Source: Azadirachta indica
Taxonomy: Eukaryota; Streptophyta; Magnoliopsida; Sapindales; Meliaceae
Direction of reading: 5' to 3'
Assembly (NCBI GenBank): GCA_022749755.1
Contig: CM040451.1
Coordinates: 4,850,871 to 4,914,870 of the forward strand
DNA length: 64,000 nucleotides
Within the stretch, counting starts at the first letter, position 1, and each line of letters opens with the position of its first letter. Positions 34,119-45,188 of the stretch are shown here, piece after piece. Below the pieces are notes generated by a model. That model had not been told where the DNA came from. It did no database searches and saw only the letters and a list, made by a program, of their open reading frames with translations. Made by a program: the position numbers and the translations under genes.

Positions 34119-37100
34119 ATGGTTCAGGTAAAAATGGTTGTTACTGTAATAAGAGAGTTAAAGATCCAGAAGGCCGAACATTTTCTGGCTATTGTAACCT
34201 CATTGTCAAAGGAACGGGTCTTAAAGACAGTGCAAAAGAAGCTGATCTCAACACAACAAGAGTTGTTTAGGCAAACATATTTTGGCCATTTGTTGGACAT
34301 AGAAGACATCCAATTTTCAGGCAACCTTGTGCATAATATGCTACTTCACGAGGTGGTTACGGAGGGAGCAGAAAAGGAGATGTGGTTTCTAGTAGGGGGC
34401 AGTACCATACGTTTCTCACACATTGAGTTCGGCTTGATAACGAGGTTGATTTTAGGGCCATATCCAAGTAATGCAGGTGGGTCTACAAGGTTAAAGGACT
34501 TGTACTTTGGTGGGGAAGTCAGCATGGAACTAAAGGATATGGAAAAAGTATACAACGCAATAGACTTTAAACTGATAGATGACATGGACGCAGTGAAGTT
34601 GTCATTGTATGTGTTGATGGACTTGTTTCTACTTGGCCAGGGCCAACGGTATCACACCGATATGTGGATACTGCAGATGGTTGATGACTTAAAGCAGTTT
34701 AATCGATTTCCCTGGGGGTCTGTTGTATGGACATACACCTTTCGTTCATTGAGTAGGGCGATGAGTCGACAGTTGGCCACATACAAGGTTAAACAATCTC
34801 AGAAGCGAAAGAAAGGACTGAAGCACGTCAATCGATACAACCTTTGCGGGTTTCTTTACGCATTCCAGGTACTTAGGTGTTCACTTTAATATTTACGTAT
34901 GTTATATTTTAATTTAACTGTACATTATCATGTTACTAAAATGAAACTTTATTTGCATGTAGATTTGGATGTATGAGACTATCTCCACTGTTGGGTCTGA
35001 GTTAGGGGCACGCATCAATTCCGGCCTTCCTCGTATATCGAGATGGGTCGTGGCAAGAAAGAACGTCCGTGACGAGGACCTGAAGTCGTACATTTTCAAT
35101 GATAGCTCGGTACAATTTAATAATATATTTTCTTTCATATTTCCCAGTTTTTTGTGAACTTTGATATATTTTATTTGGTAATAAAATTTCCTATCCTGAT
35201 AATGACCAGCCCTCGTCCGTCATCCGTACAATGGAAGTATCATCGGCAGAGCGTTTTTTGCCGTATGGTCGGCCTTTACATTTTGATGCTGCATATGGTG
35301 GTGAATATGCCGGCACTGTTCTCCCTGACCACGTGGACGGTGACTAGTCGGCCTTATCGCCAAGGACACCAGCGGTAAGCTTAAAATACTAAGTACTTAA
35401 TTTATAATTTTTTAGGTTAAACTTCAACTAACATTTATATACTATATTTTTCTCTTAGGGAGAGGTGACGAGCAACGAGGATTCATCACCCTCCATTCCT
35501 CCAAGTCCAAGGAAAATTAGAAGAAAGGTGAATTTTGTTAAAAGTTTAGTTTCAACAAGTGAAAATCATCAATTTTATATGACTATTAACATAGTTTCCT
35601 AACAATCTGAACTTTGTTTTGGCAGCGAGCCTGTCCTTTTGTTGTGTCCAAGGAGGTTCCTCAGCATAATGACCCTGAAGAGTCTCCAGCAGGGCACAAT
35701 ACATTTCCTGACATGTCGCAACCAGAGCCCGACGTACGTACACCGACTGCCGTTGTCCCAGAACAATCTAATCATCTATTGGTCGTTGAATAGTAGGTTC
35801 GAGATCTACGTGCTGATTTCCACGCCTATTCAAAAAAGCAAGAAGATATGTGGTGTCGACAGGAGGAAATACTATGGCGTCAGGACGAGACATTGACAAT
35901 GCTAGTCAGAGAATTGACTAGTCGAACTGCATCTGAGCCGCCACAGGATCCTCAGGTGTGATTTTTGGTTGATTTGTTGGGTTGTTTATAACAATGTAGA
36001 CGGTATATATTATATATTATCGAAACAGATTATTATAGTTGTCACGTTTTTCCATTGAGTTTTATTTAATTGCTTTTGTCTTTTTCTATGGTTACAGGTT
36101 CATCATGTAGGTGAGGCCAGTGTGTGCATTGTCGATGCACCTAAAGATGTTAAAGTCTGTTGCTCGCTTTCTCAACCTCAACTGCCTACATAAAACAATA
36201 TGAGTCGATACGGTCGGGAATACAAGAGAGCTGGATCACAGCGGACCCCATATACAAACCCATTCAAACGACAGCGCAAATCTCGAACTCAGTCGGTGCT
36301 GAGGGGATGGCCACAATACTCTCCAGAGTATGTTATAGATCCGACTTGTCCAGTTCCAGCAGACTTATATGAAGAGTTCGTAAAGTGGATGGCTACTCCA
36401 AAGGTATTCATTGAGACTCGCACTGTTTCAATAAATGCCGCATGGCTCAGGCTAGTGGCAGATAAGGGACAGTGGCTTGAGGATACGGTATGTTCCAATA
36501 TCTATCATTTATTCATTTAATTTTGTTTTTGATTTTTATCCGTGATGTTTATCCTGACCACTTTGATACGTTACAACATATGAACAAGTACATGCAGCTG
36601 CTTGCTCATAGGCGAGGGGCATGTGCGCAGCAGGTGTCGCAACGTTAGACAGTTGCATCCACACATTTGTTCGTAAGTTTGATACTTTAATTTTTTTTGC
36701 AGACTTACTGTTATATTATATAATTGACAGTTCGAATAACAATTACTCGAAATTTTATGACAGTCATTGTTACAAGCCGCTTGGGACGGATATTTAAAAG
36801 GCGAGTTAGAGTTGGGCACTTTTTACCCATCGACAAACCTTGAGTCACATGTGGAGGGCAAATACAGTGTTGTCCATCGTGCATGGTGGACAGTGGACGA
36901 GGTTTATATGCCGACCTGTATTAGTTCCTCGCATTGGGTAACATGTGCTATCCATTTACGTAGGCGTCAGATTATAGTATACGACTCCTGTCCATCCGCA
37001 CATTCCAAGCAGATGTTGGTTGAGGTCTTGCGGCCGATATTTGAGCTACTCCCCTTCTTGCTCGATGATGCAGGTTTTTATGACATCAGGACTGAGCTTG

Positions 37101-37300
37101 AGTTTTCTGAGGAGCCGTTTTCAGTAGTACGTCCTATTGATGGAGTCCCCAAGCTGCAGATGTCTGGTGACTGCGGAGTGTTCACCTGTATGTATATATA
37201 CTATTTAGGTTTAGATAGGTCCCTTGACTTAATGCCAGCAGATGGGGCCTTTTTTAGGAGGAGGATAGCTGTAGAGTTATGGAAGGGCATTTTGTTGTAG
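34119..37300 (+). pseudogene. Ulp1-like cysteine protease gene of the Mutator-like element
   Basis: Multi-exon gene: 34,119-34,868 (DUF1985-like, with FLVGGSTIRFSHIEFGLIT and FNRFPWGSVVW), 34,963-35,109, 35,210-35,374, 35,459-35,526, 35,626-35,733, 35,797-35,955, 36,098-36,487, a weak exon about 36,550-36,672, and 36,764-37,300. Most junctions have GT/AG. The last exon is the C48 (Ulp1/SENP) peptidase core with catalytic His (SSHW, 36,932), Asp (YDSC, 36,983) and Cys (GDCGVF, 37,172) all present, plus a Gln five residues before the Cys. Proteases of this family cleave SUMO-type conjugates; the role in transposition is unknown. Lesions: TAG at 35,345, TAA at 36,191, a phase problem entering the fourth exon, and no clear acceptor for the exon near 36,550. 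It is therefore probably inactive, although the catalytic exon is clean. Confidence 0.82.
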
Positions 37301-37530
37301 ATGATTATTATATTTGTATTTATTTGTATATATTGTATATAACCATTTTAATTAAATGTATTATATCTCATTTTTTATCCACTTTTGATTATATATGTCA
37401 TTGTTTGCCAGCAGTTTATAATAATTAATAGATAAAAGAAAAACATTGAAATTTCAGGTTTCAGTATGTCCAAAATTATGTTATCTATATATATGATGAT
37501 GTTCGAAGGTTATTGAGATTGTCTTCAGGA

Positions 37531-37704
37531 ACGGGAGATTTTGGAAAAATCGAAACTAAACTTTCGATCAAGTACAAAAAAAACACATGATCGAAACTGT
37601 ACTTTCGATCACAGTTAAAACCTTGATCGAAAGTGTACTTTCGATCACGTGTTTTTTTTGTACTTGATCGAAAGTTTAGTTTCGATTTTTCCAGAATCTC
37701 CCGT
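37531..37704. repeat. Long hairpin between the convergent MULE genes
   Basis: Left arm 37,531-37,611 and right arm 37,624-37,704 are reverse complements with about 5 mismatches in 81, around a 12-base centre. Each arm contains four TCGA-type motifs (AAATCGAAAC, TTTCGATCAAG, TGATCGAAA, TTTCGATCA). It lies between the 3' ends of the Ulp1-like and mudrA genes. Confidence 0.93.
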
Positions 37705-37744
37705 TCGCAAAGCTAAGAAAAAGAAGCAAATAAAAGTAAGTATT

Positions 37745-37955
37745 GAACAACAAAATTCAGTTTCAATTAAAGAAAACTATCTATTAAATAGATAAAGTTA
37801 TCGTACACAATGCATAACTCCAAATTGAAAGCAATAAACATTCATACAACTTTTTAGGAAAAAATTCAGTTTCAATTAACCGTGATCTATTAAATAGATA
37901 AAGTTATCGTACAGAATACATAACTCCAAATTGAAAGCAATAAACATTAGTGCAG
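37745..37955 (+). repeat. Tandem duplication of about 105 bases
   Basis: Two direct copies, each with AAAATTCAGTTTCAATTAA, ATCTATTAAATAGATAAAGT and CCAAATTGAAAGCAATAAAC. They lie downstream of the mudrA stop. Confidence 0.85.
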
Positions 37956-38035
37956 CGAGTTTATTTGTTGAAGCATAACAATCTAACATCGTAACAAATG
38001 TTGTAAAAATTAATGTACAAGTAACAACACAAATT

Positions 38036-40311
38036 TCACTCGTTTGAGTGAAGTGGAATCGGATTTTTGCAAGTTGCGCAGTTGTGCCCCAGTTGATGAC
38101 AGCGTGAACACATACGCTGGATCACATCCTCTCCAATAGAAGGAATTCTTTGTTTTCTTGGTCGACTGACAGTAAGACGTTGCCTCGGCGGCTTCAAAGT
38201 GATTTCTTGTACATCAGGTGGAATCACCCAATCTACATCATTTCCAACGGGATGAATAGACTCTGCATATGAATTCAACCATGCGTTAATGGTGTAAAAG
38301 TGTGCACACAGTGAATTATGTGACAAACGGATGTGGCAACACGCTGCAAGAGCGTGAGCGCATGAGAGTTCTGATAGATCAAAGCGCATGGGAGTTCTGA
38401 TAGATTTTCTAGATAATTTGCTGCTGGTGGATGCATCACCCTAAGATTTTGTATATACCCATTACACTCTGTTACCCGATATGCCTTAGCAGCATGAAAG
38501 TAAGCAGCCATGAATGTGTCAGTTTTTTGGGCACGCATCTTGTACTTAGCCTTCACATTCCCAGAAATATGGTAAGAACAAAATCCATGGGCTGCATCAG
38601 AGAACACGATCGCAATCCCTTTCTCAATACTAGTGTGTCGATCGGATATGAAAACCAAATTCTGAATCAAGTCGATTGCTTCTCGAAGTTTTAGGAAAAA
38701 CCATTCCCACGAGGCGTCATTCTCAGAATCGACAACACCAAACGCTAGAGGATAAATTTTATTATTTCCATCCAGTGAGGCAGCCACAAATAATGACCCA
38801 CGATAAGTTCTCTTCAAGAAGGTTCCATCAACTACAATAACTGGTCGAATTGTGGTGCGAAATCCTCTAATACATTGTCTCAATGACATAAAAAAGTACA
38901 AGAAGTGATCGTCGGAATCTTTTTGAATTGACGTTACTGTACCCGGATTTTTTTCCTTCAACACGTGATAGTACCAGGGAAGTCCCTTAAATGACTCTGA
39001 AGGATGGCCAGTTACAAGCTTCAAGGCACATTCTTTACTACACCATGACTTCATGTACGATAGCCGTACCCCATAATCAGCCTGAACGTCATCGCGAATA
39101 TTTTGGGGAGTGTAACTTCGACTACAGTCCTTAAATTTATCCTTAATTAGTTCTCCAATTAGATGCAAGCTTGCTTGGCGATGACCATCTTGGAGCTCTT
39201 CGTTCTAACAACTGTGAACTGAGTTCATTTTTGTCACTCGAAAATATGTATTATGGTTGGTCCTGGTCGCACGAATTCTCCATTGACATCTTTCAACTAG
39301 GCACTTTGCTTCAAACCGATCTGTAGTTGACTTGTAAACCTTGAATTGGAAATGATTCCTTAATGCAAGCAAGCTTAGCTTATCTCGAAGTGCTTGCTTC
39401 GTATCGAATATCTGCCCAACTGAAACATCACTTGATCCAATTCTCGATAATGCATCACTTGGCATAACTTCTGATGGTGGAACTGGAGGCAACCACCGAA
39501 TAAATTGATTTTCAGACAAAGGAACTGTCATTGAGCAACTCCTCTGAGTGGGACCGTTACAGCCATCGTCCTGTGGCTCGCTTTCTTCATCAGCAACATT
39601 TCTTCCTTGTTCGCTGCGCTGAGAGATGTCAGGCCCAAAAATGTTTGCCTCGACATCATGGTAATCATTTTGATGTGCATTGTTGTTGTAGGGAGGAGAA
39701 TCTCCTCCATCAAGGGTGGTCGCATTATCAAAAAAGTTCACGGGTCGGTGTTAGAGGTTTGGAGGCATCTCTGGAACTTGACTTTGCTGGAAGTATCGAT
39801 CTACAAACCCTTGCATAGTGTACTCGAAATGATTGTTGCATTAGGCCTGGGTTGTGACTGCAGGAACAACATCATTAACTTGATTACTTCCACTAGAAGA
39901 CATAAACTGTGTTGCCGTTACAGGAATTGCATGAGGCGAAAAATCAGTGGGAACTTCTGCATTGTCCACACGATCCAAGGTAATATATAGTGGGCAATAT
40001 CCCCTTCGGCTGGCCATATAAGGACTATTGGCCGACATGAATGCTCGAAAGTCTAGTTCAGTTGTGATATCCGCTGCCATAAAACCCGCCCCCGATTGTG
40101 TACACACCGAATACTTAGTTTTTATCTTTATGATAAATTCAGAAGGATTAATTTTAAATGCCTCACACAACATCTTCATAAAATCATGATATCTTATTGA
40201 TCGATCAACAGAAAATCCTCTCATTCTGCCATCGACATATTCTTCGTCGCCGTTCGATGTTCGTTCCCAAGAGCCGTCATTGACAGTAACAATTGTTATT
40301 GACTCAATCAT
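38036..40311 (-). pseudogene. mudrA: Defective mudrA transposase gene
   Basis: Minus-strand frame from the ATG at 40,311. The N-terminal part (40,311-39,841) has a GRMRGFSVDRSIRYHDF-type start. The DNA-binding part (39,741-39,205) is MuDR-like, with FDTKQALRDKLSLLALRNHF and CLVERCQWRIRATR. The MULE transposase core (39,168-38,380) has VIVVDGTFLKRTYRG, ASWEWFF, ISDRHTSIEKG and a CSYH motif. The tail has a SWIM-like CAHALAACC and a CSRCHQLGHNCATC zinc knuckle. Lesions: in-frame TAA at 39,841, another stop near 39,758, TAG at 39,205, and a frameshift at a 26-base tandem duplication (about 38,350-38,401). A large deletion joins the core directly to the SWIM finger and removes the region where the third catalytic acidic residue is expected. 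Not functional. Confidence 0.9.
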
Positions 40312-40436
40312 GCCTGCACTAAATCAAAATATTGTGTTACAAAACTAAATCCAAATATTCTTATAAATGATAACATATAGATTATTTGCAAAACTGAACA
40401 AATCTTCTGGTATCTATTAATTTCTATGTACTCGAA

Positions 40437-40551
40437 ACTTACTTTCAATCACGTAGGAGAGAAATCGAAAGTGGTAAGTTTCGAGCATGGCAAAATTTTG
40501 CCTATGCTCGAAACTTACCACTTTCGATTTCTCTCCTACGTGATCGAAACT
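40437..40551. repeat. Hairpin upstream of mudrA
   Basis: Nearly perfect palindrome with arms of about 53 bases centred on CAAAATTTTG (40,491-40,500). Each arm carries AATCACGTAGG/GATCACGTAGG, AATCGAAAGTGG and AAGTTTCGAGC. It lies about 130-240 bases upstream of the mudrA start codon. Confidence 0.93.
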
Positions 40552-40936
40552 CTCGCACAGGTCATCTTCTTCCTCGTTTTTCACTCGTTTTCCATTTAAC
40601 CATCACACCAAACACACTCAACGTTTTGAAAACACATTTTTTTTCTTGATTTCTTTCATTACATTTACTGATTCTACACAAATACTCAAAATAAATGTTA
40701 TATATATTTTGTTCTCTGTTCTAAACTATTTTTCAGACACGCACCTGATTCTCTCCCTCTGTAAATAAGTGATTTTCTTCGAATCAAATGAAGTTGATCT
40801 CAAAAACAACAAACCCAAGTAAATCACTTAACAAGCTCCAAATCAAATGATGGACAGTAGATAAAGTTAGAGAACAAAATGAAGAAAAAGAAGAGAAATT
40901 TTCAACAGTAACCGAAACGCAATTTAATTTAGATGA

Positions 40937-41048
40937 CAGGGGTAATTTTGTCCGAAAAATTAAAAGGTGGTCATTTTTGTAATTTTATTTATATGTTGGT
41001 CATTTTTGAAAATCTTGAGTCAACAGTGGTTACTGTTGAAAATTTTCC
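40937..41048. repeat. Right terminal inverted repeat of the Mutator-like element
   Basis: Inverted partner of 32,919-33,030; tip GGAAAATTTTCAACAGTAAC on the minus strand. Confidence 0.92.
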
Positions 41049-41057
41049 TTATAACTA
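41049..41057. repeat. Target-site duplication TTATAACTA (right)
   Basis: Identical to 32,910-32,918. Confidence 0.9.
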
Positions 41058-41305
41058 TTGCTTGAAGCTCCAGGGTTGACAATAGGTATACATTGCTTGT
41101 GGCAAACCTGATTTCATATTATTCAATTTGTCTTTTTGCCATCTAGAAAGAAATATTTAAATTACTATTTGTTGACAGTGCTATTTCATGAAAAAAGATG
41201 ACGCCATTACTTTAGCCTAAAGGTGACGTCATTGTTTTTGTATTAATTGGTTTCTCAAATTTTTCTATTTTTATAATATACTTTTTGAATTTCAAATGCG
41301 ACTCG

Positions 41306-41317
41306 TATTTATAAAGC
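41306..41317 (+). promoter_or_regulatory. TATA box of the antisense gene
   Basis: TATTTATAAAGC, about 500 bases upstream of the first long plus-strand frame. It would drive transcription opposite to the host retrotransposon. Confidence 0.45.
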
Positions 41318-41817
41318 TGAACGCACCTCTTTCCTCTATTTTTTCGAAAATAAAGTTTCGAGGGGAGGCTCTTGTTCATCAAAGATTTGGTTGCTCGCTT
41401 TACTGCATTAGTTCTATTCATCTTTAAACAGGTATAAGAAATTTGCACCTTTATCATTCTTTTTCTTCTTTCCTTCCTTTTCTTTTTTTCGGGTTGTTGT
41501 TTATCCAAGGTTTGTGGTGTGCCTTTTCTAGGTACTGTGTTAGTTGATGAAACAATTCGCATAAACTTGATTTTCTTTTTGTTTGAGAGTCATCTGTTGC
41601 TATTATTGTTATTATTTTATCCCCTATACATGAATTTGTTGCATATTGGGTTTGAGTTACCTTTTACCGACTAGAATGCGTGGAATTGGTTTAGACATAG
41701 AAATTCAAAGCAATGCTCTAGAAGTTTATATGCAGAATCCTTTCACAAAAAAGAGTTAAAAGTCTAGAAGTTGTTATTTCTAGTCTTGATGTTGAGCCAA
41801 CCTTTAGTGATAGTATT

Positions 41818-44250
41818 TAAAAAAGTTTGGTTAGTATGGATCTTTGGGTTGAGTCTTCTGACCAATATAATGTAAAGGTAGAGTCATCTGACACTGGGGA
41901 TTCGATTCCTATGCGTTCTAAGGTACCTGTTTATTATTCTCGAGAGAACTCATATGGATTATATTGGATCCATTCCTCCATGAGAAAATCCACACTTTGG
42001 GAATTAAGAAAAAGGTTTAATGTTCCAGACACGGTTATCGTGTGATTACCGAGAAAGGGGGAAAAAGCTAGTAAACCTTATAAAGGAGAGGTTGCCGTAT
42101 TTGAGATGTTATTTGAATTGGGCAGTGATGGAGCGTCTATAGGGTCTAAAGGGACCCTCATCTCCCAGGTCTCACAAAATTTTTTTAATTTTTTATTATA
42201 AATATTTATATTTTTTACTCAGTTTTTAAATTTATACGTATTTTTTATACTTTGAAATATTATTATTTTATCTTTTAATTTGTTAACTATTTTTAAAATA
42301 TTATCCAATTAATTTTATGTTTTAATTATTTTGAACCCCTACACCCTTTTGCTCCCCCTAATATTTTAGTTTTGACTCTGCCCTTGGATTTGTGGGTTAA
42401 GTTTCCACTACGACCTTACTTCGTAGAAATGTTAGATAGGTTGAACTTAGCTCCTTGCCAATTAATTTTAAATTCTTGGAGGATTTTGGTTTGCATGTTC
42501 GTCTTGTGGAAAAAAATTGGTCACAATGAACTAACATTTTTGGAGTGCTAACGACTTTATCAGGTGAGGTCAGGACCTAAGACTAACCCAACTTTTTACT
42601 ACCTCACTGCAAGGTCTAAAGACGAGAAGCCCGTTCCCGACTTTTCAAATTCAAATAAATCGTAGAAAGATAGATGGTTTTTCATTGGTAGAGATTGAGG
42701 TCGAAGAATTAGAATTGGTGATACTGAGTTTTCAGTTCATACATGTTTTTCTAATGAAGGCCTCTATATTCGTTTTTTTTGCTTTCATTTTGTTTTCCTG
42801 TTTGTTTAATATTAATCTCCCCCCATTTTTCTTATTTTGCTTTATTTTCGAAATATTTTCGCTATGAAAAATGTTATTCGATACTTATTCTATTTGGTTT
42901 CTCGGATTTCGAATTTTTTGGTGTAAGAAACCTATACTCTGTTCTGAGCTGGAAGACCAGATTCAATTTCTAAGTTGCATGTTCCTAGAGATCTCTTCTT
43001 ATAATATAGTTTGAAAAGTGTGGGTCTAATTTCTGATACACCCAATATCAAGAGAAAGGGTAAAGTCCTCTGTTAGATGTTATTTTAACCTTCTATTACT
43101 TCATTGCTTGTTTTCTGTCTTGCTTTCTTAAGTTATAAGTGCTTTGTTTCTTTTAATGATGGCTTCGAAAGCTTCCAATGAGAAAAAGAAAAAAAGAGGA
43201 AACAAATTTTATGGGTCAACTAGCTGAGCTCACACAGACGGTACCCCTAACATTGGGTTTGTCAACATCCTTAACCGTCCTGAGTTGGCCATGTTCTCCA
43301 TGCTTGAGAGAACTGACGATCAGGTCCTTAAGGATTTGACGGCTAAGGCTGCTGCTTGAGAAAACAGGAAGAGACAGAAACATGGAATGTCAATTGAGGC
43401 TTCATCTTCTTCTCCCCTTTATGTTATGGATATCTATGCTATTATTATGAACATTTAGTACTTGTGATGAAGTCTCTGGAGCGTGCAATTACACGAGAAT
43501 GGGCTAATTCGAAGTCTCGGGTCGATGATGTGGAGACTCTTACTCTATGCATGGAAATGAGTCATAAGGTGAAATTTTCTACTAAAAGTGTTATTTATTT
43601 GCATTTGTAGCCAAAGTTTGTTTATTGCTTGATTTATGTATATGCGTGATCTTAACGACCCATTTGTGTATATGTGTTCTAGTGTTGTAGCTGAATTTCT
43701 TATTGTCGGATTGTCGAGATAAGGTTACTCAAAAGTTGAAGAACGCCTAGAGAACTTCCTCCTTAGAATGTGAGTGTGAAAACTTCAACAAAGAGATAGA
43801 GCGACTTAAAGCACAAGTTAGCAAACTTTTGAGTGAAAAAGAGAGCTTCCGTCTTTCCTTGAAGAAAAAGAGTAAGCAACTTGATGATACAACTAAGGAG
43901 AGGGACAACTTGAGATCCCATGTAACTGACTTGGAGGTTGATTTAGCAGCTGCTATCCATGCTAAAGGTCAGGCATACATGAAGGCTTTACTAACATTAT
44001 GACCTTGTTTAAGAGAAACTTTCCTTGTGAGAATTTAAGGTTTCTAGAGAAGGCTTTGAGTGTGGCTAAAAGCACCATGGAGAGCGACTCTGAAGATGAT
44101 GAAGAGGATAATATCGAAGAGGAGGGTAAGGATGAAGATGAAAACATGGTCCCGAGAATTGTTGATATCGGGAATATGAATAAAAAAGTTATTTCTGCTG
44201 ATGCCCCTAACGATAAAGCTTCTGATCCCACTAATGATCGTGCTTCTTAG
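41818..44250 (+). pseudogene. Antisense gene of the Tat-like element, PF04195-like (putative gypsy-type transposon protein)
   Basis: Plus-strand pieces. 41,827-42,110 ends in a frame reading LPRKGEKASKPYKGEVAVFE. 42,385-42,660 reads LWVKFPLRPYFVEMLDRLNL, then APCQLILNSWRILVCMFVLW and NPTFYYLTARSKDEK. Together these give the signature order of the plant transposase_28 family. 43,160-43,560 has MASKASNEKKKKRGNKF and TDDQVLKDLTAKA. 43,760-44,250 has a coiled coil (ENFNKEIERLKAQVSKLLSE), then an acidic run and the stop. Several TGA/TAG codons and a small inserted transposon break it. Extra antisense frames between pol and the 3' LTR have been described in Tat-lineage elements, which fits this position. 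Function unknown. Confidence 0.7.
42121..42384. mobile_element. Small hAT-like insertion
   Basis: An AT-rich block interrupts the antisense protein exactly between ...FEL(G) and LWVKF.... One edge has GGCAGTGATGGAGCG; the other, read on the minus strand, has GGGCAGAGTCAAAAC and AGGGGGAGCAAAAGG, typical of plant hAT miniature ends (CAG...CTG). The flanks TTTGAATTG and TTGGATTTG may be a decayed target duplication. No coding capacity. Confidence 0.6.
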
Positions 44251-44364
44251 CTTGGTTTTTATGTTCCTCGATTATTTGGGGCGTCATTGTAAGGATGCTT
44301 GGCGGTATTTTGTCTTTATTTTGTTACTTATATCATAATTGGAATTTTATTTTTTTCTTAGCTT

Positions 44365-44369
44365 CGTGC
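44365..44369. repeat. Target-site duplication CGTGC (left)
   Basis: Repeated at 49,973-49,977 on the other side of the copia element. Confidence 0.85.
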
Positions 44370-45000
44370 TGTTGGGATAAACTAATACAAACCAATTATG
44401 TAGGTACAACAATTACCTTATCACCTCTTACGTGAATCTAATAGGAAACAACCAAATAGAGTAACAATTTTGGGCACAAAATTAATTTTTGAACAGCAAC
44501 CACATCATTACAAAACAACCATAACACAATTAATTTTAATTGGAAAACCTCCCTAATGTGAAGAGTAAAAAACACGGGACCGCAGTCCATCCAAAAATCT
44601 CTACTATAATCAAATAATGAAAATACATAATTTCTTTTTATTTAGAACTAGAAGTACACATTTACAACATTCTTAAGATCACACAATCTTGGCAAACAAT
44701 CAAATTCTACAAAGAAATTAGAGAAAATTTAAGAAAACATCACCAAAATGGTGGCCTAACTTTCAGCTACAAAATCTGGAGAAAGGGAGCTTTAAATCTG
44801 ATCTCCACTATTCAGAATTTAGTCCTCTAAGTTAGGAAGTTGCTTGTAAAATTTCAACTCAATTAGATCATAAATTGACCTTCAATCAGGTACTTGATCA
44901 AAACTGTTCTGAGTTTTCTATTCTATCTCTCTCTCATAAACAGTACCCACTCTCTTTAAAAACGATGAACAATTTTCGTTTTCTCTTTTTAACATACACA

Positions 45001-45045
<45 letters not shown>

Positions 45046-45171
45046 TGTAACAAAAATTAAAACACTAAACCCTACTTGAAAAAAGATTAAAATACCCTTA
45101 AGCTAATTAGGCTTAGTCACTATTGAAGAAAAATTTGTCAATCTCTATATAAAGGGAAACTCAACCCAATA
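44370..45171 (-). repeat. 3' LTR of the copia element
   Basis: Begins TGTTGGGATAAAC and ends CTCAACCCAATA on the plus strand. Contains a CA microsatellite (about 45,000-45,033) followed by TA. Confidence 0.9.
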
Positions 45172-45172
45172 A

Positions 45173-45187
45173 ATCTCCCCCTTTTCG
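45173..45187 (-). promoter_or_regulatory. Polypurine tract of the copia element
   Basis: The minus strand reads AAAAGGGGGAGATT directly before the 3' LTR. Confidence 0.85.
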
Positions 45188-45188
45188 A

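Larger units (their letters stand above)
32919..41048. mobile_element. Mutator-like element with Ulp1-type protease and mudrA genes
   Basis: 8,130 bases bounded by inverted repeats of about 112 bases and a perfect nine-base target duplication. It has two convergent genes: a spliced DUF1985/Ulp1-protease gene on the plus strand and mudrA on the minus strand. Three clusters of TGATCGAAA motifs lie at the left promoter region, between the gene 3' ends, and at the mudrA promoter. Several stops and a deletion in mudrA mean it could move only with a transposase supplied elsewhere. It sits in the 3' untranslated part of the Tat-like element. Confidence 0.93.

Noticed and set aside
39531..39990. Plus-strand frames of 95 and 127 codons
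   Set aside because: Antisense shadows of mudrA, whose own frame shows clear MuDR motifs.
44994..45046. Possible regulatory CA/TA repeat
   Set aside because: It is a microsatellite inside the copia LTR and its length differs between the two LTRs.
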